A program made the translations under genes and the position numbers. The notes beneath the pieces are model-generated. The model saw only the letters and a program-made list of their open reading frames with translations, did not search any database and was not told the DNA's origin. Shown one piece after another: positions 17,353 through 25,875 of a stretch of 47,717 nt of DNA (position 1 is its first letter; each line of letters begins with the position of its first letter). The stretch spans positions 1-47,717 of the forward strand of contig JBHYGK010000018.1 in assembly GCA_051859045.1 (NCBI GenBank), given 5' to 3'. This DNA is from JBHYGK01 sp051859045 (lineage in GTDB: Bacteria > Pseudomonadota > Gammaproteobacteria > Xanthomonadales > Xanthomonadaceae).

Positions 17353-18441
17353 TCAGTTCTGGACGTTCAGCTCGGTGCGACGGTTGCGCTCACGGCCGGC
17401 AGCGGTGTCGTTGGTGTCGAGCGGGCGGGCCTCGCCGTAGCCCACCGGGCCGACCAGGCGGTCGGCGCCGATGCCGTTGGCGACCAGGTAGTCGTACACG
17501 GTGCGGGCGCGACGCTCGGACAGGCGCTGGTTGTAGTCGTCGGAACCGACGGCGTCGGTGTGGCCGGCGACTTCGACCTTCAGGGTCGGGTAGCGGCGCA
17601 GGATCTCGATGGCCTCGGCGAGCACGGCGTTCGAATCGGCGCGCAGGTTCGCGCTGTCGAAGTCGAAGTTCACGCCCTTGAGGTCGATCTGGATCACCAC
17701 GGCGCAACCGTCCGGACCGATGGTCTGGCCGGCGACCGAGTTCGGGCAGCGGTCGTTGCAGTTGTTCACGCCGTCGCCGTCGTCGTCGAGGGTCTCGCAC
17801 GACGGGGCGGCCGGGGCCGGCGGGGTGGTCGGCTGCACGGCGACCGGGGCAGCGGCCTCCGGGCCGAGGGCCACGGTCACGCCGAGGGCGGCGACGACGT
17901 CGAGGAAGCGCGACTCGTTGGAGGCGGCGACCGAGGTGTCGTCGAAGTCCGCGCGGCCGAAGACCTCGGCGCGCACGTCGACGCGGCCGTAGTCAGCCTG
18001 CAGGCCCAGGCCGAGGTTGGCGGCGAGGTTGTTGCGCTTGCTCTCGCCGGGCGAGGCCGGGCTCGGGAAGGCGTTGAACTCCTCGTTGGCGCGCTGCAGG
18101 CCGACGCCCATGCGCACGAACGGCCACCAGGTGCGGCCTTCCTGGATGAAGTGGTAACGGGCGTCGGTCGACAGGCCGTACTGGCTCCAGTTCAGGTTGC
18201 GGTTGCCCAGCAGGTTGGTGTTGGTGTGGTTGAGCTCGACGTCGAGCGACCAGTTCGGCGAGACGAACTTGCCGAGGCCGACGTAGAAGCCGAAGTCGTC
18301 ATCGGTGTTGCGCTGCTCGTCCTGGGCGTTGAACGTGCCGCCGCCGGAGACGTACCAGCGATCGTCGAACTCCTGGGCCATGGCGGTGTTGGCGAAAGCC
18401 ACCGCGCCGAGCAGGGCGCAGGTCAGCATCTTCTTCTTCAT
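17353..18441 (-). CDS. OmpA/OprF-type outer-membrane porin
   Basis: This 362-residue protein anchors the outer membrane to peptidoglycan. The signal peptide is residues 1-22 (ending AMA before QEFDDRW). An N-terminal eight-strand beta-barrel with alternating aromatic strands spans about 28-195. A Pro/Ala hinge and a calcium-binding thrombospondin-3-like repeat (DDDGDGVNNCNDRCPNS) follow, as in OprF. The periplasmic OmpA domain has NFDFDSANLRADSN, AGHTDAVGSDDYNQRLSERR and ERNRRTELNVQN. The ATG at 18441 has a strong GAGGAG site 8 nt upstream. A good promoter and terminator flank it, so it is monocistronic and probably highly expressed. Confidence 0.95.
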   Translation of the reverse strand: MKKKMLTCALLGAVAFANTAMAQEFDDRWYVSGGGTFNAQDEQRNTDDDFGFYVGLGKFVSPNWSLDVELNHTNTNLLGNRNLNWSQYGLSTDARYHFIQEGRTWWPFVRMGVGLQRANEEFNAFPSPASPGESKRNNLAANLGLGLQADYGRVDVRAEVFGRADFDDTSVAASNESRFLDVVAALGVTVALGPEAAAPVAVQPTTPPAPAAPSCETLDDDGDGVNNCNDRCPNSVAGQTIGPDGCAVVIQIDLKGVNFDFDSANLRADSNAVLAEAIEILRRYPTLKVEVAGHTDAVGSDDYNQRLSERRARTVYDYLVANGIGADRLVGPVGYGEARPLDTNDTAAGRERNRRTELNVQN

Positions 18442-18798
18442 GGTGCCGCTCCTCAGATAAAGGATGTCTGGAACAAAGGTGGATCGATGGCTGCTGCAAC
18501 GACGGACTTCGGCAAGCGTCGAGCCCGCGCACCCTACCGTGAACAGTGAACGCGGGTGTTAACGGAACTATAACATCGGTCATTGACTTTGCAACGGCCA
18601 TCACGCATCGGCCTCGCCTGCGCCGTTGCGCGCGTCCGCTGGTCGTCGCGGAGGATCGCATCCTTCGATGACGCGCGCATGCCCGGACACGCGGAAGCGG
18701 CCCGGAACGGGCGCCCGCAGGTACCGGAGTGCCGCCGGGCTTGTCGCCCCGCATGGGCTCGGGCAGGGTAGCGGCCTGCCGTACGGAGCCGTATCCCC
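18442..18798. other. Divergent intergenic region ompA/fadH (357 nt)
   Basis: The ompA-proximal half is AT-richer than the rest of the window and holds the ompA promoter and a leader of about 120 nt. The fadH-proximal half (about 18600-18798) is GC-rich. I see no gene and no clear promoter in that half, only short GC dyads such as CCGTACGG near 18779. Confidence 0.6.
18567..18594 (-). promoter_or_regulatory. Sigma-70 promoter of ompA
   Basis: On the minus strand TTGCAA (18589-18594) is separated by 16 nt from TATAGT (18567-18572). This predicts transcription from about 18560 and an mRNA leader of roughly 118 nt ending in a strong GAGGAG ribosome-binding site. Confidence 0.7.
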
Positions 18799-20817
18799 AT
18801 GTCCTCGCCCTACCCGCACCTGCTCGCCCCGCTCGACCTCGGGTTCTGCACCCTGCCCAACCGCGTCCTGATGGGCTCGATGCACACCGGCCTCGAGGAC
18901 AAGGCGGCCGACTTCCCCAAGCTCGCCGCCTACTTCGGCGAGCGCGCCGCCGGCGGCGTCGGCCTGATGGTCACCGGCGGCTTCGCGCCGAACATGGTCG
19001 GCTGGCTGAAGCCCTTCTCCGGCACGATGCGCTGGCCCTGGCAGCCGCGCCGCCACCGCCAGGTCACCGCCGCGGTGCATGCGCACGGCGCGCGCATCTG
19101 CATGCAGCTGCTGCACGCGGGCCGCTACGGCTACCACCCGCTGTCGGTGTCGGCCTCCGCGATCCAGGCGCCGATCAATCCGTTCAGGCCGCGCGCGCTG
19201 TCGGCGCGCGGGGTCGAGGCGCAGATCAACGCCTACGCGCGCTCGGCCGCGCTCGCGCGCGACGCCGGCTACGACGGCGTCGAGGTGATGGGCTCGGAGG
19301 GCTACCTGATCAACCAGTTCATCGCGCCGCGCACCAACACCCGCGACGACGCGTGGGGCGGCAGCCCGGAGCGGCGCATGCGCTTCGCGGTGGAGATCGT
19401 GCGCCGCATCCGCGAGAAGGTGGGCCCGGACTTCATCATCATCTACCGCCTGTCGATGCTCGACCTCGTGGAGGGCGGCTCGGACTGGGACGAGATCGTC
19501 GCCCAGGCCAAGGCCATCGAGGCCGCCGGCGCCACCATCATCAACACCGGCATCGGCTGGCACGAGGCGCGCGTGCCCACCATCGCCACCTCGGTGCCGC
19601 GCGCGGCGTTCGCCGGCGTCACCGCCAAGCTGCGCCCGCACGTCACGCTGCCGCTGGTGGCCACCAACCGCATCAACATGCCCGACGTGGCCGAGGGCAT
19701 CCTCGCCGCCGGCCAGGCCGACCTCGTCTCGATGGCGCGCCCGCTGCTGGCCGACCCGGCTTGGGTGGCCAAGGCCCGCGCCGGCACGCCCGAGGCGATC
19801 AACACCTGCATCGCCTGCAACCAGGCCTGCCTGGACCACGTGTTCCAGAACAAGCGCGCCAGCTGCCTGGTCAACCCCCGCGCCTGCGCCGAGACCGAGC
19901 TGGTGGTCGCCCCGACGCGCGCCCCGCGCAAGGTCGCCGTGGTCGGCGCCGGCCCCGCGGGCCTCGCCTGCGCCACCACCGCCGCCGAGCGCGGCCACGC
20001 GGTGACGCTGTTCGACGCGGCCACCGAGATCGGCGGCCAGTTCAACCTGGCCAAGCGGATCCCGGGCAAGGAGGAGTTCCACGAGACGCTGCGCTACTTC
20101 GGCCATCGCCTGGCGGCCACCGGCGTCACGCTGCGGCTGGGCACCCGGGTCGAGGCCGCCGACCTGGCCGGCTTCGACGACGTGGTGCTGGCCACCGGCG
20201 TGGTGCCGCGCGCGGCGAGCTTCCCCGGGGCCGGCCACCCCAAGGTCTGCAGCTACCTCGACGTGCTGTCCGGCCGCCGCGTGCCGGGCCGGCGCGTCGC
20301 GCTGGTGGGCGCTGGCGGGATCGGCTTCGACCTCGCCGAGTACCTGGCCCACGAGGGCCCTTCGAGCAGCCTCGACCCGGCGCGCTGGATGGCCGAGTGG
20401 GGCGTCGACGTCGATTTCGGCGGCCGCGGCGGGCTGGTCAAGCCCCGCCCCGAGGCCCCGGCGCGCGAGCTGTGGCTGCTGCAGCGCAGCCCGGGCCGCC
20501 CCGGCGCGCGCCTCGGCAAGACCACCGGCTGGATCCACCGCGCCACGCTGAAGGCCAAGGGCGTGCAGATGCTCGGCGGGGTGGAGTACCTCGGCGTCGA
20601 CGACGCCGGCCTGCGCATCCGGGTGGACGGCGAGGAGCGCCTGCTCCCGGTGGACGACGTGGTCGTCTGCGCCGGCCAGGAGCCGCTGCGGGCGCTGCAG
20701 GCGCCCCTGCAGGCGGCGGGCGCGAGGGTGCACCTGATCGGCGGCGCCGAGGTGGCGGCCGAGCTCGACGCCAAGCGCGCGATCGACGGCGGCACCCGGC
20801 TGGCCGTGGCGCTGTGA
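18799..20817 (+). CDS. fadH: NADPH-dependent 2,4-dienoyl-CoA reductase
   Basis: A 672-residue iron-sulfur flavoprotein (same length as E. coli FadH) that reduces 2,4-dienoyl-CoA during beta-oxidation of unsaturated fatty acids. The N-terminal OYE-type TIM barrel binds FMN; Tyr169 and His255 match E. coli Tyr166 and His252. The 4Fe-4S ligands are Cys337, Cys340, Cys344 and Cys356 (CIACNQAC and a later Cys). The C-terminal half binds FAD (VAVVGAGPAGLACA) and NADPH (VALVGAGGIGFDLAEYLA). The ATG at 18799 matches the family start. It may degrade unsaturated chains of the kind the lipid operon makes, though no direct link is shown. Confidence 0.96.
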   Translation: MSSPYPHLLAPLDLGFCTLPNRVLMGSMHTGLEDKAADFPKLAAYFGERAAGGVGLMVTGGFAPNMVGWLKPFSGTMRWPWQPRRHRQVTAAVHAHGARICMQLLHAGRYGYHPLSVSASAIQAPINPFRPRALSARGVEAQINAYARSAALARDAGYDGVEVMGSEGYLINQFIAPRTNTRDDAWGGSPERRMRFAVEIVRRIREKVGPDFIIIYRLSMLDLVEGGSDWDEIVAQAKAIEAAGATIINTGIGWHEARVPTIATSVPRAAFAGVTAKLRPHVTLPLVATNRINMPDVAEGILAAGQADLVSMARPLLADPAWVAKARAGTPEAINTCIACNQACLDHVFQNKRASCLVNPRACAETELVVAPTRAPRKVAVVGAGPAGLACATTAAERGHAVTLFDAATEIGGQFNLAKRIPGKEEFHETLRYFGHRLAATGVTLRLGTRVEAADLAGFDDVVLATGVVPRAASFPGAGHPKVCSYLDVLSGRRVPGRRVALVGAGGIGFDLAEYLAHEGPSSSLDPARWMAEWGVDVDFGGRGGLVKPRPEAPARELWLLQRSPGRPGARLGKTTGWIHRATLKAKGVQMLGGVEYLGVDDAGLRIRVDGEERLLPVDDVVVCAGQEPLRALQAPLQAAGARVHLIGGAEVAAELDAKRAIDGGTRLAVAL

Positions 20818-20820
20818 CGG

Positions 20821-20945
20821 GGGCTTGAATAAATCTCTAATGGGATCAAGCACTTCGTCGTGCTAGATTCAGCCCCGGTTCGGTGTCGTCTGCGTACGGT
20901 GCCGACCTTTCCAGGACCCCGCGCCAATGGCGGCGCGGGGTTCTT
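20821..20945 (+). ncRNA. Candidate short transcript: extended -10 promoter followed by hairpin terminator
   Basis: An AT-rich island after fadH holds TGCTAGATT (20861-20869), an extended -10, overlapping a small dyad AGCAC/GTGCT (20849-20864). About 45 nt after the predicted start (near 20876) comes a 9-bp GC hairpin (20917-20940) with a TTCTTCGT tail. The unit could be a small RNA of about 70 nt or an attenuated leader of the SleB-like gene 165 nt further on. The fadH terminator is the plain alternative. Confidence 0.35.
20917..20945 (+). terminator. Hairpin terminator downstream of fadH
   Basis: CCCCGCGCC (20917-20925) pairs with GGCGCGGGG (20932-20940) around AATGGC, followed by TTCTTC. 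It ends either the fadH message or the candidate short transcript. From here to the SleB-like gene start at 21110 I see nothing else. Confidence 0.75.
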
Positions 20946-21109
20946 CGTGTCGAAGCCGCAGCCCGCGGCTCCCACGAAGGGTGGCCCCCGGCCACCCTCC
21001 CCAGCACGCCCACCGCCGGGCTGTCCCCCGCTCCATCGCCACCGCGTTCGCCCTGACGGGCCATGCGGCGGCAGGGACCCCCGGCGACGCGGAGCAAGGA
21101 GAAACCGCC

Positions 21110-21559
21110 ATGAAGCTTGCTTGGATCCTCTGGATGGCCCAGCTGCTCCCGCAGCCTGTCGCCGATCCGCTCTGCCTCACCACGACCGTCTACCTCGAGG
21201 CGCGTGACCAGGCGCCGCTCGGCCAGCAGGCCGTGGCCGAGGTGGCCATGCGCCGCCGGGAGTCCGGCCGCTGGGGCGACAGCGTCTGCGAGGTCGTGAC
21301 CGCGCGCGGGCAGTTCGCCCCCGCGATCGTCCACCCCGGGCACCGCCTGAAGAACCCCGAGGCCTGGCACGAGTCCGCGATGGTGGCCTTCCAGGTCTAC
21401 CGGGAGTGGCAGCGCGCGCCCGGCCAGCGCCAGGAGGTCGTCCCCGGCGCCAGCCACTTCGTGGCCCACGGCCTCGCGACCCCGGACTGGAGCGACGCCC
21501 CGGCCGTGGCCCGGATCGGGGACCACACCTTCTACGAAGTGGAGCGCCTGGCGCCCTGA
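21110..21559 (+). CDS. SleB-like cell-wall hydrolase domain protein
   Basis: A 149-residue protein matching the SleB/CwlJ (Hydrolase_2) fold. CLTTTVYLEARDQAPLGQQA (residues 22-41) carries the catalytic-type Glu in YLEAR. It is followed by VAEVAMRRRESGRWGDSVCEVV and, later, ASHFVAHG. The family cleaves peptidoglycan, as lytic transglycosylases in spore-formers and in unknown roles in proteobacteria. The N-terminus is hydrophobic but short and not a classic signal peptide. A good AAGGAG site lies 8 nt before the ATG. It precedes the GST gene on the same strand by 73 nt. Confidence 0.85.
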   Translation: MKLAWILWMAQLLPQPVADPLCLTTTVYLEARDQAPLGQQAVAEVAMRRRESGRWGDSVCEVVTARGQFAPAIVHPGHRLKNPEAWHESAMVAFQVYREWQRAPGQRQEVVPGASHFVAHGLATPDWSDAPAVARIGDHTFYEVERLAP

Positions 21560-21632
21560 GCGTCCTGCGCGCGGGGCTTGCGCGGCGACGCGCGGCCCCG
21601 CAGGGTGGCGGCCCCGTCCCGGAGCCCCACCG

Positions 21633-22262
21633 ATGCCCACCCTGCACTTCCTGCCTGGCGCCTGCTCGCTCGTCCCGCACATCTGCCTGCACTGGCTCGG
21701 CATCGAGCACCAGGCCATCCGCGTCCGCCGCCAGGACCTCAAGTCCGAGGCCTTCCTCGCCCTGAACCCGGCCGGCGCCGCGCCGGTGCTGGTGGACGGC
21801 GGCTTCGCGCTGAGCGAGTGCGTGGCGATCATCGGCTACCTGCACGACACCCATCCCGCCGCCGGCCTGCTCGGCGACGGCAGCCCGCGCGAGCGCGCCG
21901 AGGCGACGCGCTGGCTGTGCCACCTCAACGCCGACGTGCACAAGGCCTTCGTGCCGCTGTTCGCGGCCGCGCGGATCCTGCCCGACGAGGGCCAGCACGA
22001 GGCGCTCAAGGCGCAGGCGCGCGCCACCGTCCGCGCCCACTTCGAGCGCCTCGAGGCGCACCTGGCCAAGGCCGGCGACTGGCTGGCGAACGGCCGCCGC
22101 GGCCCCGCCGACGCCTACCTGTTCACCGTGATGCGCTGGGCCGCCGGCACCGGCGTGGACATGGCCGGCCTGCCCCTCCTCGGGGCCCACCATGCGCGGC
22201 TCGGCGACGATCCCGGCGCGCAGGCCGCGCTGGCCGCCGAGGCGGCCTCGCTGCAGGCCTGA
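21633..22262 (+). CDS. Beta-class-like glutathione S-transferase
   Basis: A 209-residue cytosolic enzyme that conjugates or reduces with glutathione. The N-terminal thioredoxin-like domain begins LHFLPGACSLVPHICLHWLG. Cys11 in PGACSL matches the glutathione-binding Cys10 of bacterial beta-class GSTs (E. coli GstA). The GSH-binding ALSECVAIIGYL (expected E-S variant here E-C) lies near residue 62. The C-terminal helical domain has ADAYLFTVMRWA. Substrate unknown. It may be co-transcribed with the SleB-like gene and converges on the channel gene 4 nt away. Confidence 0.9.
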   Translation: MPTLHFLPGACSLVPHICLHWLGIEHQAIRVRRQDLKSEAFLALNPAGAAPVLVDGGFALSECVAIIGYLHDTHPAAGLLGDGSPRERAEATRWLCHLNADVHKAFVPLFAAARILPDEGQHEALKAQARATVRAHFERLEAHLAKAGDWLANGRRGPADAYLFTVMRWAAGTGVDMAGLPLLGAHHARLGDDPGAQAALAAEAASLQA

Positions 22263-22266
22263 GGCC

Positions 22267-22713
22267 TCAGGCCTTCCAGAAGCGCTGCATCTCGAGGAAG
22301 GTGAACGACGCCGACCACGTGATCAGCACGAAGCCGGTCAGGGCCTCGGTCCCCGCGAGGAAACGCAGCGGGCCGACCGGGGCCACGTCGCCGAAGCCCA
22401 CCGTGGTGTAGGTGACCGCCGAGAGGTAGACCGCGTCGAACAGCCCGGCGGCCTCCGCGCCCGCGATGCCGCCGGTGCCCGGCATCGCCTGGGCGAGCCG
22501 GATGGCGAGGCCGAAGATCCAGATCTCGGCGATGTGCAGGCCCAGCACGCCGAAGATGCCGTAGAGCACCTTCCGGCGGCGGTCGGACTCGTGCAGGCGC
22601 GGCAGGCGCCGCGCCATCGCCTGCAGGCCCTCGTAGTGCAGCACCACGCTGGCGGCGACCGCGACCAGGGTCAGCGCCACCACCAGCAGGTTCGCCGACC
22701 AGTCGTCGTACAT
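22267..22713 (-). CDS. Two-helix potassium-channel-like membrane protein
   Basis: A 148-residue membrane protein ending in a P-loop channel unit. Hydrophobic helices at about 8-26 and 50-74 precede a pore helix and selectivity filter TVGFGD (residues 104-109). A last helix follows (about 118-140). There is no RCK/TrkA or cyclic-nucleotide domain. TVGFGD is the K+ channel filter, so ion conduction by a tetramer is likely, but gating is unknown. It starts 27 nt after prpC on the same strand and probably shares its message, an unusual partner for propionate genes. Confidence 0.85.
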   Translation of the reverse strand: MYDDWSANLLVVALTLVAVAASVVLHYEGLQAMARRLPRLHESDRRRKVLYGIFGVLGLHIAEIWIFGLAIRLAQAMPGTGGIAGAEAAGLFDAVYLSAVTYTTVGFGDVAPVGPLRFLAGTEALTGFVLITWSASFTFLEMQRFWKA

Positions 22714-22740
22714 CGCCAGGGGCCCGGCGCGCGGGCCCGG

Positions 22741-23892
22741 TCAGCGCTCGGCGAGCGGGACGAAGGCCCGGTCCTCGGGGCCGACGTAGTTCGCGCTCGG
22801 GCGGATGATCTTGCCGTCGGCGCGCTGCTCCATCACGTGCGCGCTCCAGCCCGAGGTGCGCGCGATCACGAACAGCGGCGTGAACATCGCGGTCGGGATG
22901 CCCATCATGTGGTAGGCCGAGGCGCTGTACCAATCGAGGTTGGGGAACATCTTCTTGGTGTCCCACATCAGCGTCTCGATGCGCTCGCTGACGTCGAACA
23001 GCACCTGGTTGCCGCCCTCGGCGCACAGCGCGCGCGAGATCTCCTTGATGATCGGGTTGCGCGGGTCGCCCACGGTGTACACCGGGTGGCCGAAGCCGAT
23101 CACGATCTCCTTGCGCTCCACGCGCGCGCGGATGTCGGCCTCGGCCTCGTCGGCGCTGCCGTAGCGGGCGATGATGTCCATCGCCACCTCGTTGGCGCCG
23201 CCGTGCTTCGGGCCGCGCAGCGCGCCGATCGCGCCGGTGATGCAGCTGAAGAGGTCGGAGCCGGTGCCGGCGATGACGCGCGCGGTGAAGGTGGAGGCGT
23301 TGAACTCGTGCTCGGCGTAGAGCACCAGCGAGCGGTCGAGCGCGGACGCGTGCAGCTCGCTCGGGGCCTCGCCGTGCAGCAGGTGCAGGAAGTGCGCGGC
23401 GATCGACGCGTCGTCGGTCTCGGTCTCGATGCGGCGGCCGTTGCGGGTGAAGTGCCACCAGTACAGCAGCATCGAGCCGAAGCTCGCCATCAGGCGGTCG
23501 GCGATGTCGCGCGCCTCGGCCACGGGGTGGCCCTCGCGCTCGGGCAGCACGGTGCCCAGCACCGAGCAGCCGGTGCGCAGCACGTCCATCGGGTGGGCGT
23601 TGGCCGGCACCAGCTCGAGCGCGTCGGTGACGATCGCCGGCAGGCCGCGCAGGCGCTTGAGCTTGGTGCGGTAGGCCGCGAGCTGGCTGGCGGTGGGCAG
23701 CGCGCCGTGCACGAGCAGGTGGGCGACCTCCTCGAAGCCGGCCTTCGTGGCCAGGTCGTGGATGTCGTAGCCGCGATAGTGCAGGTCGTTGCCGCTGCGG
23801 CCGACGGTGCACAGCGCGGTGTTGCCCGCGGCGGTGCCGCTGAGCGCGACGGACTTCTTGGGCTTGGGGAGGGTGTTGGCGGTGTCGCTCAT
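22741..23892 (-). CDS. prpC: 2-methylcitrate synthase (citrate synthase family)
   Basis: A 383-residue enzyme condensing propionyl-CoA with oxaloacetate to 2-methylcitrate; such enzymes often also have citrate synthase activity. Substrate-binding and catalytic His are seen in EHEFNAST (His195), GPKHGGAN (His230) and GFGHPVY (His269). The catalytic Asp is in PNLDWYSASAYHMMG. The short size and placement after prpB identify it as PrpC rather than the housekeeping GltA. A strong AGGAGGAA site precedes the ATG at 23892. It lies 32 nt after prpB. Confidence 0.94.
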   Translation of the reverse strand: MSDTANTLPKPKKSVALSGTAAGNTALCTVGRSGNDLHYRGYDIHDLATKAGFEEVAHLLVHGALPTASQLAAYRTKLKRLRGLPAIVTDALELVPANAHPMDVLRTGCSVLGTVLPEREGHPVAEARDIADRLMASFGSMLLYWWHFTRNGRRIETETDDASIAAHFLHLLHGEAPSELHASALDRSLVLYAEHEFNASTFTARVIAGTGSDLFSCITGAIGALRGPKHGGANEVAMDIIARYGSADEAEADIRARVERKEIVIGFGHPVYTVGDPRNPIIKEISRALCAEGGNQVLFDVSERIETLMWDTKKMFPNLDWYSASAYHMMGIPTAMFTPLFVIARTSGWSAHVMEQRADGKIIRPSANYVGPEDRAFVPLAER

Positions 23893-23924
23893 GGTGGTTC
23901 CTCCTGGGCGGCGGGCGGGCCCGC

Positions 23925-24818
23925 TCAGCCGTGCTTCTTCTGGGCGAACAGGCCGTCGAGGCGCTGCTCGAACGCGTGGTAGCCGATCCGGTCGTAGAGC
24001 TCCTCGCGGGTCTGCATCTGGCCGAGCACCGCCTCCTGGTGGCCGTCGCGGCGGATCGCCTCGTACACGGCCTCGGCGGCCTTGTTGGCGGCGCGGAAGG
24101 CGCTCAGCGGATACAGCTGGATCGCGACGCCCACCGACGCGAGCTGCTCGCGGGTGAACAGCGGGGTCTTGCCGAACTCGGTGATGTTGGCCAGCACCGG
24201 CACCTTCACCGCCTCGACGAAGCGGCGGTAGGTGGGCAGGTCGTAGGCGGCCTCGGCGAAGATGCCGTCGGCGCCGGCCTCGACGCAGCGGATCGCGCGC
24301 TCGATGGCGGCGTCCACGCCCTCCACCGCGATCGCGTCGGTGCGCGCGATCAGGAAGAAGCCGGGGTCGGTCTTGGCGTCGGCGGCGGCCTTGACGCGGT
24401 CGACCATCTCGTCGGCCGGCACGATCTCCTTGCCGGGACGATGGCCGCAGCGCTTGGCGCCGACCTGGTCCTCGATGTGGCAGGCGGCGGCGCCGGCCTT
24501 GATCAGCGCCTTGACCGTGCGCTCGATGTTGAAGGCGCTCGGGCCGAAGCCGGTGTCGATGTCGACCAGCAGCGGCAGGTCGCAGACGTCGGTGATGCGC
24601 CGGACGTCGATCAGCACGTCCTCGAGCCCGGAGATGCCGAGGTCGGGCAGGCCCAGCGAGCCGGCGGCCACGCCGCCGCCGCTGAGGTAGAGCGCGCGGT
24701 AGCCGGCGCGCTTGGCCAGCAGCGCGTGGTTGGCGTTGATCGCGCCGATCACCTGCAGCGGCGACTCGGCGGCGAGGGCGGCGCGGAAGCGCGCGCCCGG
24801 GGATGCGGAGTGGGTCAT
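23925..24818 (-). CDS. prpB: 2-methylisocitrate lyase
   Basis: A 297-residue TIM-barrel enzyme of the isocitrate lyase/PEP mutase superfamily that splits 2-methylisocitrate to pyruvate and succinate. The metal-binding DIDTGFGPSAF is at about residues 86-96. The signature AKRCGHRPGKEIV has catalytic Cys124. HIEDQVGAKRCGH and FLIARTDAIAVEG complete the family pattern. Start 24818 matches PrpB proteins. It follows mdh after a hairpin and precedes prpC. acnD, prpF and a prpR regulator, common partners, are not in this window. Confidence 0.95.
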   Translation of the reverse strand: MTHSASPGARFRAALAAESPLQVIGAINANHALLAKRAGYRALYLSGGGVAAGSLGLPDLGISGLEDVLIDVRRITDVCDLPLLVDIDTGFGPSAFNIERTVKALIKAGAAACHIEDQVGAKRCGHRPGKEIVPADEMVDRVKAAADAKTDPGFFLIARTDAIAVEGVDAAIERAIRCVEAGADGIFAEAAYDLPTYRRFVEAVKVPVLANITEFGKTPLFTREQLASVGVAIQLYPLSAFRAANKAAEAVYEAIRRDGHQEAVLGQMQTREELYDRIGYHAFEQRLDGLFAQKKHG

Positions 24819-24834
24819 CGGGGGTCCTTCATGC

Positions 24835-24862
24835 GCGAAGGCGGCCCTGGGGCCGCCTTCGC
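24835..24862 (-). terminator. Perfect 12-bp hairpin between mdh and prpB
   Basis: GCGAAGGCGGCC (24835-24846) pairs with GGCCGCCTTCGC (24851-24862) around CTGG. It fills most of the 51-nt gap after the mdh stop. There is no U-run on the minus strand, so it may be a partial terminator or a processing/stability hairpin that separates mdh from prpBC expression. Confidence 0.55.
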
Positions 24863-24869
24863 CGGTGGA

Positions 24870-25853
24870 TCAGAGCAGGTGGGCGACGCCGGCGCGCTCT
24901 TCCTCGAGCTCGGCCAGGGTCTTGTCCATCATGGTGCGCGAGTACTCGTCGACCTCGAGGCCCTGCACGATCTCGTACTTGCCGTCCTTGCACACCACCG
25001 GGAAGCCGTACATCACGTCCTTCGGGATGCCGTAGCTGCCGTCGGACGGGATGCCCATCGTGGCCCACTCGCCGCCGGTGCCGAGCACCCAGTCGCGGAT
25101 GTGGTCGATGGCGGCGTTGGCGGCCGAGGCGGCCGAGCTCAGGCCGCGGGCCTCGATGATGGCGGCGCCGCGCTTGCCGACCTTCGGGATGAAGGTCTCG
25201 CGGTTCCAGGCCTCGTCGGCCACCTTGTCCTTCAGCGACGCGCCGCCGACGGTGGCGAAGCGGTAGTCCGGGTACATCGTCGGGCTGTGGTTGCCCCAGA
25301 CGACGAGCTTGCGGATGTCGGCGACGGCCACGCCGGCCTTGATGGCCAGCTGCGACAGCGCGCGGTTGTGGTCGAGGCGCAGCATCGCGGTGAAGTTGCG
25401 CGGATCGAGGTCCGGCGCCGACTTCATGGCGATGTAGGCGTTGGTGTTGGCCGGGTTGCCGACCACCAGCACCTTGACGCCGCGCGAGGCCACGGCGTTC
25501 AGGGCGCGGCCCTGGACGGTGAAGATCTCGGCGTTCTTCAGCAGCAGGTCCTTGCGCTCCATGCCCGGGCCGCGCGGCATCGCGCCGACCAGCAGGGCGA
25601 CGTCGGCGTCCTTGAACGCGACCATCGGGTCGTCGGTGCCGACCATGCCGGCGAGCAGCGGGAAGGCGCAGTCCTCGAGCTCCATCATCACGCCGCGGAG
25701 CGCGGCCTGGGCCTTCTCCATCGGCAGCTCGAGCATCTGCAGGATCACGGGCTGGTCACGGCCGAGCATCTCGCCGGAGGCGATGCGGAACAGCAGCGAG
25801 TAGCCGATCTGGCCAGCGGCGCCGGTGACGGCAACTCGGACGGGGGTCTTCAT
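24870..25853 (-). CDS. mdh: Malate dehydrogenase (NAD-dependent)
   Basis: A 327-residue TCA-cycle enzyme interconverting malate and oxaloacetate. The NAD fold begins VRVAVTGAAGQIGYSLLFRI. The substrate-binding stretch is GAMPRGPGMERKDLL (mobile-loop Arg). The catalytic Asp and His are in AMLRLDHNRALSQLA and VVWGNHSPTMYPD. It belongs to the cytosolic-type (group 2) MDHs found in xanthomonads and burkholderias. It starts 22 nt after the aminotransferase gene with a GGAG site, so the two are co-transcribed. Both act on oxaloacetate. Confidence 0.97.
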   Translation of the reverse strand: MKTPVRVAVTGAAGQIGYSLLFRIASGEMLGRDQPVILQMLELPMEKAQAALRGVMMELEDCAFPLLAGMVGTDDPMVAFKDADVALLVGAMPRGPGMERKDLLLKNAEIFTVQGRALNAVASRGVKVLVVGNPANTNAYIAMKSAPDLDPRNFTAMLRLDHNRALSQLAIKAGVAVADIRKLVVWGNHSPTMYPDYRFATVGGASLKDKVADEAWNRETFIPKVGKRGAAIIEARGLSSAASAANAAIDHIRDWVLGTGGEWATMGIPSDGSYGIPKDVMYGFPVVCKDGKYEIVQGLEVDEYSRTMMDKTLAELEEERAGVAHLL

Positions 25854-25875
25854 GGGGTGGGCTCCGGTGTAGGGG

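Noticed and set aside
18601..20853. A 750-codon minus-strand frame opposite fadH
   Set aside because: Biased composition and no motif, while fadH on the plus strand has all its ligands and catalytic residues.
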